From a bacterium (GTDB lineage: Bacteria; CG03), in NCBI GenBank assembly GCA_013791675.1, contig VMTI01000134.1, positions 1-5,173 of the forward strand: 5,173 bases of DNA, given 5' to 3'. Both the position numbers and the translations under genes were made by a program. Positions 1 through 5,137 of this stretch are shown one piece after another (within the stretch, counting starts at the first letter, position 1; each line of letters starts with the position of its first letter). The notes beneath the pieces were generated by a model. It saw only the letters and a list, made by a program, of their open reading frames with translations, made no database searches and was not told the origin of the DNA.

Positions 1-1
1 A

Positions 2-124
2 GAAAGAACGCGGCTTTTAAAGATGCTGTTTGATGCTATTAATGCTGGCGAAGAAAAAACATTTCGGAGACAAAAAATAGTATCTAACAAGGAAGCGTTT
101 GGGAGACATTTAATTAGTATCTAA
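2..124 (+). CDS. C-terminal tail of an upstream gene, possibly a LacI-family regulator (partial)
   Basis: Frame 2 is open from the left edge to a TAA at 122-124 and gives 40 residues, beginning ERTRLLKMLFDAINAGEEKT and ending GRHLISI. Seen directly: an amphipathic helix (LLKMLFDAIN), an acidic turn, a short basic strand (FRRQKIV) and a last strand with an Arg close to the end. Inference: this order resembles the C-terminus of LacI/GalR-type sugar-binding regulators, where a helix of the form 'LL.DAIN' is followed by 'R..KIVLP.ELIVR.S'. Forty open codons could arise by chance, and a short direct repeat lies in the last 20 codons, so both the reading frame and the family are tentative. The other two + frames close early (stops near 18 and 31). 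It lies upstream of the promoter at 151-180, so it is probably a separate transcription unit. Confidence 0.4.
   Translation, partial: ERTRLLKMLFDAINAGEEKTFRRQKIVSNKEAFGRHLISI
66..124 (+). repeat. imperfect tandem direct repeat, unit about 36 nt
   Basis: GGAGACA at 66-72 recurs at 102-108, and TAGTATCTAA at 78-87 recurs at 115-124. The offsets are 36 and 37 nt, so the second copy carries one extra base between the two blocks. The second block sits in a small palindrome (ATTAG-TAT-CTAAT, 113-125). The repeat overlaps the end of the putative upstream reading frame, and the extra base puts the second copy in a different frame where the TAA ends the protein. It could be a small duplication or a pair of protein-binding sites. 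Confidence 0.45.
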
Positions 125-150
125 TACGAATGAAAAGTGACGCGCGGGGC

Positions 151-180
151 TTGACCTGAAAGCGGGCTTATTAGTAAAAT
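151..180 (+). promoter_or_regulatory. sigma-70-like promoter for the lipoprotein-led operon
   Basis: TTGACC at 151-156 matches the -35 consensus at 5 of 6 positions and TAAAAT at 175-180 matches the -10 consensus at 5 of 6, with an 18-nt spacer. Transcription would begin near 187, leaving a leader of about 113 nt before the ATG at 300. It is the only good hexamer pair I found in the non-coding stretch and it points toward the lipoprotein gene. No promoter-like gap exists further downstream, so it may drive the whole run. Confidence 0.5.
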
Positions 181-206
181 CCGGCAGAAGACAGTCGTGA
201 TTATTA

Positions 207-233
207 TGTGCGCAACTAAAGGTTGCGGCTACA
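207..233 (+). repeat. GC-rich imperfect palindrome in the operon leader
   Basis: CGCAAC (211-216) pairs perfectly with GTTGCG (222-227) around the loop TAAAG. Outside an asymmetric bulge (G210 opposite 228-230), TGT (207-209) can pair with ACA (231-233). It lies about 20 nt after the predicted transcription start. It has no T-tract, so it is not a classic intrinsic terminator. It may be an RNA hairpin in the leader, or a copy of a dispersed REP-like palindrome; the latter is a recollection of similar motifs in uncultivated bacteria that I cannot verify here. Confidence 0.45.
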
Positions 234-247
234 GGAAGTATGTATAT

Positions 248-269
248 GGCGGAATTAGGATTATCCGTC
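248..269 (+). other. small leader hairpin
   Basis: GGCGGA (248-253) can pair with TCCGTC (264-269), including one G-U pair, around the 10-nt loop ATTAGGATTA. It ends 13 nt before the ribosome binding site at 283-288 and could affect access to it. Short stems like this are common by chance, so the role is speculative. Confidence 0.25.
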
Positions 270-282
270 GAATGTATGGAGT

Positions 283-288
283 GAGGAG
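283..288 (+). promoter_or_regulatory. ribosome binding site of the LysM lipoprotein gene
   Basis: GAGGAG lies 11 nt before the ATG at 300. It is the strongest Shine-Dalgarno match in the window and fixes the lipoprotein start. The genes downstream have weaker sites or rely on overlap, which makes this the likely main ribosome entry point of the operon. Confidence 0.65.
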
Positions 289-299
289 ATTTTAAAGTT

Positions 300-815
300 A
301 TGAAAAAAATTATGATATTTGCAGTTTGCAGTTTTTTGATCGCCTGCGCCGGTAAAAAAGCGATGACGGCGGAGGAAGAGGCCCGCTTGAACGCCAGAGA
401 CGCCATCATCCGGGCCGAGAAGATGATTGCCGTGTGCGCGGAAGAGGAAGTGCCGGTAGCCGAAGCCCAAAAACTTTTAGATGAATCAAAACAGGCTTTA
501 GAAGAAAAGGATTATCTTCAGTCAAAGGAAAAGGCGGAAGCTTCTTATTCTTTCGCGAAAAAAGCGCTGGATGATATGCGCGAGGCCAGAAAAAAAGCTC
601 TGGATGAGGCTAAGAAAGAGTTTGACAGCAAACAGGCGGCTACTTACACCGTTAGAAGCTGGGCTGAGACGAGAGACTGTCTGTGGAACATAGCTAAACA
701 GAAAAATATTTATAATGACCCGTGGCAGTGGAAAAAAATATATATAGCGAACAAAGATAAAATAAAAGATCCCGATCTGATTTACAAAGGTCAGGTTTTT
801 AAAATTCCACGTTAA
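300..815 (+). CDS. LysM-domain lipoprotein with DUF4398-like helical region
   Basis: A 171-residue predicted lipoprotein. A short basic and hydrophobic signal peptide (MKKIMIFAVCSFLIA) ends in the lipobox LIAC, so Cys16 should be lipidated and the protein exported. Residues about 25-108 are charged and Ala/Glu/Lys-rich helix resembling DUF4398 repeats (AEAQKLLDESKQALEEKDY, then A..SY..A..AL). Residues about 115-170 form a LysM-type module beginning YTVRSW, with DCLWNIA at 126-132, a DPWQW..IY.AN core and the ending DPDLIYKGQVFKIP. LysM domains bind peptidoglycan, so the likely role is an envelope protein anchored by lipid and touching the cell wall; a partner is not known. The segment between YTV and DCLW (RSWAETR) is longer than the usual 'V..G'. 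It is the first gene of the run and the only exported soluble protein in it. The start is set by GAGGAG at 283-288. Confidence 0.85.
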   Translation: MKKIMIFAVCSFLIACAGKKAMTAEEEARLNARDAIIRAEKMIAVCAEEEVPVAEAQKLLDESKQALEEKDYLQSKEKAEASYSFAKKALDDMREARKKALDEAKKEFDSKQAATYTVRSWAETRDCLWNIAKQKNIYNDPWQWKKIYIANKDKIKDPDLIYKGQVFKIPR

Positions 816-818
816 AAT

Positions 819-1013
819 TTGATAACAAAAATCATTCAAATTAAATCCCAGCGCGAACTTGCCGGCATATTCGGCCCCTACGACAGCAACATCAAAAAAA
901 TGAATGAAATGTTCGGCGTGGGAATGAGTGTCGGAGAAAACCGTCTTGTCCTGCGGTGGAAACCCTCCGGCCTCGACGGTGCGCGCCTTGCACTGCTTTT
1001 AAAACAGAGGTAA
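819..1013 (+). CDS. stand-alone PhoH/YbeZ N-terminal domain (ATPase domain absent)
   Basis: A 64-residue protein matching only the N-terminal domain of PhoH/YbeZ proteins. The key block is ELAGIFGPYDSNIKKMNEMF (residues 13-32), equivalent to the 'LFGP.D.NIK.LE...GV' region in front of the PhoH ATPase; it is followed by the strand-rich NRLVLRW and a last helix, GARLALLLKQR. In ordinary PhoH proteins about 250 residues of P-loop ATPase follow; here a TAA comes at once and the next gene starts 7 nt later, so no Walker motifs exist. The TTG start at 819 is chosen because the similarity begins well before the first ATG (900). It has no clear Shine-Dalgarno and lies 3 nt after the previous stop in the same frame, which suggests translational re-initiation. 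The position before the pgpH-ybeY pair is the normal phoH position. It may be a retained RNA- or YbeY-binding module, or a decaying remnant; the intact frame and tight junctions favour retention. Confidence 0.7.
   Translation: MITKIIQIKSQRELAGIFGPYDSNIKKMNEMFGVGMSVGENRLVLRWKPSGLDGARLALLLKQR
1006..1010 (+). promoter_or_regulatory. ribosome binding site of the HD phosphohydrolase gene
   Basis: AGAGG ends 10 nt before the ATG at 1021. It overlaps the last codons of the small PhoH-like gene, so the two genes share sequence for translation signals. This supports the start at 1021. Confidence 0.55.
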
Positions 1014-1020
1014 AAGAATA

Positions 1021-2469
1021 ATGAGCAGAGTAAAGACTTTTTTTTCGCAGATTTTCAAAAACTGGGCGGAGCAGCTGGCTAAACCTGCGCAGCGTAAAAA
1101 TATTCTGAAAAAAGATATTCCTTTTCCGAGCTGGCTGCTTGGCCTTATAATTTCGTTGAGTGTGCTGACAGCGCTTGGCGCCGAATTCGGTTTTGAGAGA
1201 AGTTTGCTCGCGGGGTCAGCTGTTTTTGTTATTCTCTGGGCATATTCCGCGTTTTCTTTTGTGAAAAACGAGAAACAAATGAATCCGTCAAAAATTCTTC
1301 TATCGGGCCTTGTTATTATTATGGCGGTGCTTCTGACGCAGCTGGCCAAATCAAAAGAAATCAGTATGTATTTCGTGTTTACGCCCGCCGCGGCAAGTCT
1401 TCTGAATTTTCTTGTTTCCCGACGCGCCGCGGAGAAAGCGGCGCTGCTTATAAGCGTGACAGTGGCGTTCATATACCTGGGAAATTTTGAAATGTTTTTT
1501 ATTTCTTTTATCGGCGGCATGGGCGCGATAGCTTTTCCCCGCAGAATAATAAAACGAGCCGATATTTTTCTAAACGGGCTGTCTATATTTATATTTTTGT
1601 TCGCGGCAAATCTCGCGCTGAAATTGTTGGGTATATACAGCGGAAATTTTATTTATGACGGCATAAGAACGCCTTTTTTTGTGGCGGCGATATCATCTGT
1701 TTTTATTATGAGTTTTTTTCCGCTTTTTGAATGGGCATTCAACATAACTTCAGATGTCAGGCTGATAGAACTGGGGGATTTTAATCACCCGCTGCTCAAA
1801 AAGCTGATGCTGGAGGCGCCGGGGACATATCACCACAGTTTGATGGTGGCCGCTCTTTCCGAAGCCGCGGCTTCGGCAATTAAATGCAATAGCCTTCTGG
1901 CTCGGGTGGGAGCTTATTACCATGATGTGGGGAAAATAGGCAAGGCGCAGTATTTTATAGAAAATCAGCTTGAGGGAAATGTTCATGAAATGCTTAAACC
2001 CGAGATGAGCGTCCTTGTGATTCTTTCGCATGTTAAAGAGGGTATTAAGCTGGCAGGTGAGGCCGGCGTGGATGAGTGCATACTTGATTTTATAGCGCAG
2101 CATCACGGCACGACCACAGTGCAGTATTTTTTCAGAAAAGCCGAGATTTCCGGCGGCGAGCATGATGAGACGGTTTATAAATATCCGGGCCCTCTTCCCC
2201 AGACGAGGGAGACGGCTATAGTTATGCTCGCTGACAGTGTGGAGGCGGCCTGCCGCGCCATAGAGGATCCGAGTTATGAAAAAGTAAAAGACGTCGTTCA
2301 CAAAATAATAAACAGTTATTTCGCGTCCGGACAGCTTAATGAATGCCCGATAACGCTTGAAAATATACAGAAAATTGGTGATATTTTTACAAAAACGCTT
2401 ATTTCCATACATCACATAAGGCTTGATTATTCCGCCGCGGATAAGCCCCCCGCGGAAAAACAGCAGTAA
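1021..2469 (+). CDS. pgpH: PgpH-family membrane HD phosphohydrolase (c-di-AMP phosphodiesterase) without ectodomain
   Basis: A 482-residue membrane protein of the 7TM-HD (PgpH/YqfF) family, whose studied members hydrolyse c-di-AMP to pApA on the cytoplasmic side. Hydrophobic segments lie near residues 36-54, 61-81, 91-109, 115-132, 139-173 (probably two), 182-205 and 217-240. The family linker NITSDVRLIELGDFNHPLLK (241-260) leads into the HD domain (about 265-465). The metal ligands are all present: H272 in TYHHS, H301-D302 in AYYHDVGK, H337 in SHVKEG, H361-H362 in QHHGTT and D405 in MLADSVEA. The motif YPGPLPQT (388-395) is also typical. Family proteins are usually about 700 residues or more, with a large extracellular 7TMR-HDED domain between the first two membrane helices; here only about six residues (55-60) separate them. 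Catalysis should be intact but external sensing lost. It sits 7 nt after the PhoH-like gene and directly abuts ybeY. Confidence 0.88.
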   Translation: MSRVKTFFSQIFKNWAEQLAKPAQRKNILKKDIPFPSWLLGLIISLSVLTALGAEFGFERSLLAGSAVFVILWAYSAFSFVKNEKQMNPSKILLSGLVIIMAVLLTQLAKSKEISMYFVFTPAAASLLNFLVSRRAAEKAALLISVTVAFIYLGNFEMFFISFIGGMGAIAFPRRIIKRADIFLNGLSIFIFLFAANLALKLLGIYSGNFIYDGIRTPFFVAAISSVFIMSFFPLFEWAFNITSDVRLIELGDFNHPLLKKLMLEAPGTYHHSLMVAALSEAAASAIKCNSLLARVGAYYHDVGKIGKAQYFIENQLEGNVHEMLKPEMSVLVILSHVKEGIKLAGEAGVDECILDFIAQHHGTTTVQYFFRKAEISGGEHDETVYKYPGPLPQTRETAIVMLADSVEAACRAIEDPSYEKVKDVVHKIINSYFASGQLNECPITLENIQKIGDIFTKTLISIHHIRLDYSAADKPPAEKQQ

Positions 2470-2898
2470 ATGTTTCGTACGGAGTTTTTCAGCGAAGTGT
2501 CCGCAAGGGGGCTGAATATCAAAAGACTGGAAAATTTTTCCAAGCAGGCGGCCAAAGCGCTGGCTCTTAAATCTTCCGTGAATGTTATATTGACGGGAGC
2601 TGCGCTCATAACAAAATTAAACCGCCGCTTTTTTTTAAACGCCGGTTTAACGGATGTTATAGCTTTTGATCTTAGGGCGCCGCAGCCGTTACGTCAGGAC
2701 AAATTGTGCGAGGTGTATGTGTGTTTGCCGGCGGCGCGTAAATCGGCGTTGATGAGAGGGCACAGCATCACAAGAGAGCTTAAAATTTTAATCGTTCACG
2801 GCCTTCTTCATTTGCGCGGCATGGGAGACGCCACGCCTTCATCTAAAAAGAAAATGCTGGATGAGGGAGACATGCTGCTCAAAAGACTGGAAAAATGA
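2470..2898 (+). CDS. ybeY: YbeY-family rRNA-processing metalloprotein with altered conserved residues
   Basis: A 142-residue protein, close to the usual YbeY length. YbeY is a zinc-dependent factor for 16S rRNA 3'-end maturation and ribosome quality control. Recognisable order: LNRRFF (50-55), LTDVIAFDL (60-68, family 'PTDVLSFP'), CEVYVCLPAA (80-89, family 'GDI.I....A'), then TRELKILIVHGLLHLRGMGD (101-120). H110 and H114 occupy the first two zinc positions. The third, normally His in 'HG.LHL.GYDH', is D120. The highly conserved Arg four residues after LN is F55, and the usual GD pair reads CE. The helix SKKKMLDEGDMLLKRL (125-140) closes the fold as in the family. The ATG starts immediately after the pgpH stop (TAA then ATG) with no good Shine-Dalgarno, indicating coupling; the gene overlaps the next by ATGA. 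Identity as YbeY is firm, normal activity is not. Confidence 0.85.
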   Translation: MFRTEFFSEVSARGLNIKRLENFSKQAAKALALKSSVNVILTGAALITKLNRRFFLNAGLTDVIAFDLRAPQPLRQDKLCEVYVCLPAARKSALMRGHSITRELKILIVHGLLHLRGMGDATPSSKKKMLDEGDMLLKRLEK

Positions 2899-3893
2899 TG
2901 CTTTCTTTTATACTGCTCGGTGCGCTGCTTATTTTTTCGGGCGTTTTCTCATCAATGGAAACATCCCTGGCCACGCTCAACCGCGCCCGCGTCAAGGCTC
3001 TTTTTAACCAGACGAAATTGCGGATTTTCAGCGACTGGCTGTTGAGGCCGGGGTCGGTGCTTTCTACAATACTCATAGGGAATAATTTCGTCAATATAGC
3101 GTTCAGTTCAATTTTGTCGTACATAATAATAAACGAGTTTCTGGCAAGAGGCATGCCCTCCCGCGCGGGGTCAGGCGCCGCGCTTGTTATCACGTCGGCG
3201 CTGCTTCTTTTTTTCGGGGAAATAATGCCCAAGAATATTGCCACAACATATCCGCAGAAAATCAGCGAAGCATTCGGGAGTTTTTTGAATTTCGTGTCTT
3301 TTATTCTCAGGCCCGCCGCCAATTTCACAACTTATTTTTCGGGGCTTCTTATAGGCACATCGGCGGGCTCTTCGGATTTGCGTATAAGCCGTGGCGATAT
3401 AGGAGAACTTTCTGAAACTCTTGAAGATAAGGAAAGTTTTGCCAAGATAATAAACAAAGTGCTGTCGCTTAACCAGAAAAAACTTTCGGAGGTTATGACT
3501 CCGCGCGAAAAAATAGTGGGGCTGAATCTCAATTTATCCCCTGAAGCCATAGAAGAGCGGATAATAGATTCGGGAATCTCGCGTTTTCCCGTTTATTACG
3601 GGTCTTTAGAAAATATAGTGGGCATTGTTTATGCGCGGGAAATCGTAAAAGCGCTGATTCTCAAAGGAAAAATTGACATCAAGCAGTACGCGCACCAGCC
3701 TCTTTTTATAGAAGGAAACATGACGGTGCTTCACGCTTATAAACAGCTTATAAATAAGAGAGTCCATATTGCCATTGTGACGGATTTATCCGGCAATATC
3801 GCGGGCATTGTTACCATGGAGAATCTTTTGGAGGTTGTTTTCGGGGATATTCTGGACGAATATGACTTAAAGAGGGGCCTCGCGGAAAAATGA
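2895..3893 (+). CDS. CNNM/CBS-pair membrane protein lacking the CorC_HlyC domain (first of tandem pair)
   Basis: A 332-residue CorC/HlyC-type (UPF0053) protein; the family is linked to Mg2+ export or homeostasis at the inner membrane. The CNNM domain covers about 1-150 with hydrophobic segments near 3-20, 53-80, 94-111 and 128-153. Its motifs are SGVFSSMETSLA (15-26), GNNFVNI (62-68) and FGEIMPKN (107-114). The CBS pair spans about 197-320, beginning VMTPRE (200-205), with SRFPVYYGSLENIVGIVY (229-246) in CBS1 and HIAIVTDLSGNIAGIVTMEN (291-310) in CBS2. It ends right after GDILDEYD, so the C-terminal CorC_HlyC domain of many relatives is absent. The ATG at 2895 overlaps the ybeY stop; the adjacent ATG at 2898 is an equally possible start, better spaced from GGA at 2889-2891. 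It overlaps the second CNNM gene by ATGA, so co-production and perhaps heterodimer formation are plausible. Confidence 0.87.
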   Translation: MMLSFILLGALLIFSGVFSSMETSLATLNRARVKALFNQTKLRIFSDWLLRPGSVLSTILIGNNFVNIAFSSILSYIIINEFLARGMPSRAGSGAALVITSALLLFFGEIMPKNIATTYPQKISEAFGSFLNFVSFILRPAANFTTYFSGLLIGTSAGSSDLRISRGDIGELSETLEDKESFAKIINKVLSLNQKKLSEVMTPREKIVGLNLNLSPEAIEERIIDSGISRFPVYYGSLENIVGIVYAREIVKALILKGKIDIKQYAHQPLFIEGNMTVLHAYKQLINKRVHIAIVTDLSGNIAGIVTMENLLEVVFGDILDEYDLKRGLAEK

Positions 3894-5137
3894 TATTTCT
3901 TCTGATAATCAGTTTTTTGTTGATGATTTATTTTGCCGGCACCGAAACTGCGATATGCGAAATGTCTTCTTTTCAGAAAAAAAATATTTTAAACGGCCCC
4001 CGGCGCGCGGCCCGGGCGCTGCAGGAATTTCTGGATAAACCTCACAGAACCCTCACGGCCATACTGATAGGCAACGCCCTGTCCGTTGTCGCATCCAGCG
4101 TCCTGACGCAGCTGCTCGCGCGGGATATTTCTTCGCGTTTCAGCACGCATGTCGAGCGTACGGCCGTTATCGCAAGCTTTGTTCTCTTCGCGTTCGTTGT
4201 TATGTTCGGCGAGATACTCCCGAAGACGCTCGCGAAAAAACATCCCGGAAGGTTCGCCGCCGCGGCTTTGCCATTTTTGCCTAAAGTGGTTTTTTTTCTC
4301 AGCCCCCTGGCGAGACTGCTCTTCGGGATGAGCAGATTTTTATCTGAATTGCTGGGCGTAAAGCTCTCCAAGACTCTGCCGCGGACGAGTTCTCAGGATC
4401 TGGCGGAGGCTTCGGAACTGGCTTATGTGTCGGGAAAAATAAGCAGAGAGGAAAAAAGGATGTTAAAAGGCATTCTGGAATTTCCTGAAAAAGAAGCCCG
4501 GCAGGTGATGGTGCCGGAAGTGGAAATAGACGCCGTGGATATAAACTGGGGAAGGGACAGAATTTTCCGGGAATTAGCCATGTCCGGTCATTCCCGCATG
4601 CCGGTGTATTCGGGTTCGCTGGACAATATTGTGGGCGTGGTATACACCAAGGATATTTTAGGCGTGCTCAATATGGGCACCCTGCTGATCGTCCAGGATA
4701 TCATGAGGCCGCCCTCGTTTGTGCCGGAGACGGCGCCTGTGAAAACGCTCCTTAAGAACTTCACCAACGGCCGCCGCCATCTTTCCATAGTCGTGGACGA
4801 ATACGGAAAAGTGACGGGGCTTATCACGCTGGAAGATGTGCTGGAGGAAATAACAGGAGATATTTTTGATGAATTTGATACAGAGGTTTTATACAAAAAG
4901 GAAAAAGACGGTTCTTATATTGTTCCCGCCGCAGCGAGCGTGGATAAGATTAATGAGCAGCTCTCTCTTTCTCTTCCCGAGTATCCGGCGGCATCCATAG
5001 GCGGGCTCATACTGGAAAAACTTGATTATGTGCCGCGCCCGGGCGAGGCGGTGGAGATAGGCGGCGTTGTGCTGGAGGTTGATAGCGCCGACAGGCAAAA
5101 GATTAAAAGTGTGCGGATCCGCCTTCCTCAGATATGA
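3890..5137 (+). CDS. CNNM/CBS/CorC_HlyC membrane protein (second of tandem pair)
   Basis: A 415-residue full-length CorC-type protein. The CNNM membrane domain covers about 1-155, with GTETAICEMSSFQ (17-29), IGNALSVVASS (60-70) and FGEILPKTLAKKHPG (106-120). CBS1 lies near 204-260 (VMVPEVEIDAV; HSRMPVYSGSLDNIVGVVY at 234-252) and CBS2 near 268-325 (IMRPPSFVPE; LSIVVDEYGKVTGLITLED at 298-316). Residues about 333-412 form the CorC_HlyC domain, with GSYIVPAAASVDKIN, ASIGGLILEKL and PGEAVEIGGVVLEV. The family acts in Mg2+ (possibly Co2+) efflux or homeostasis; older hemolysin labels should not be taken literally. Compared with its upstream neighbour, the second Asn of the GN...N motif is Val66, while the C-terminal domain is kept. 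The start overlaps the previous stop (ATGA at 3890-3893), and its own stop overlaps the next ATG in the same way. Confidence 0.9.
   Translation: MIFLLIISFLLMIYFAGTETAICEMSSFQKKNILNGPRRAARALQEFLDKPHRTLTAILIGNALSVVASSVLTQLLARDISSRFSTHVERTAVIASFVLFAFVVMFGEILPKTLAKKHPGRFAAAALPFLPKVVFFLSPLARLLFGMSRFLSELLGVKLSKTLPRTSSQDLAEASELAYVSGKISREEKRMLKGILEFPEKEARQVMVPEVEIDAVDINWGRDRIFRELAMSGHSRMPVYSGSLDNIVGVVYTKDILGVLNMGTLLIVQDIMRPPSFVPETAPVKTLLKNFTNGRRHLSIVVDEYGKVTGLITLEDVLEEITGDIFDEFDTEVLYKKEKDGSYIVPAAASVDKINEQLSLSLPEYPAASIGGLILEKLDYVPRPGEAVEIGGVVLEVDSADRQKIKSVRIRLPQI

Noticed and set aside
135..180. Possible intrinsic terminator for the upstream gene
   Set aside because: The GC-rich stretch has no matching inverted arms followed by a T-tract, and it overlaps the better-supported promoter.
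110..409. Minus-strand open frame (99 codons) across the leader and lipoprotein start
   Set aside because: It overlaps the promoter, hairpin, ribosome binding site and signal peptide of the forward gene, and the product has no convincing domain.
1750..2415. Long open frame on the minus strand (221 codons) opposite the HD domain
   Set aside because: It lies wholly antisense to a gene with intact catalytic motifs, its translation shows no recognisable domain, and there is no minus-strand gene context. It is a shadow of the real gene.
2629..2637. T8A run in ybeY forming a U UUU UUA slippery heptamer in the correct phase for -1 frameshifting
   Set aside because: Similar T runs occur at 1038-1045 and 1674-1680 by codon choice alone. 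The -1 frame ends after about ten codons, and I see no downstream pseudoknot. The spacing of flanking YbeY motifs shows the frame is correct as read.
2895..5137. Hemolysin function for the two CNNM/CBS proteins
   Set aside because: The hemolysin label is historical for this family. The visible CNNM, CBS and CorC_HlyC domains indicate divalent-cation homeostasis.
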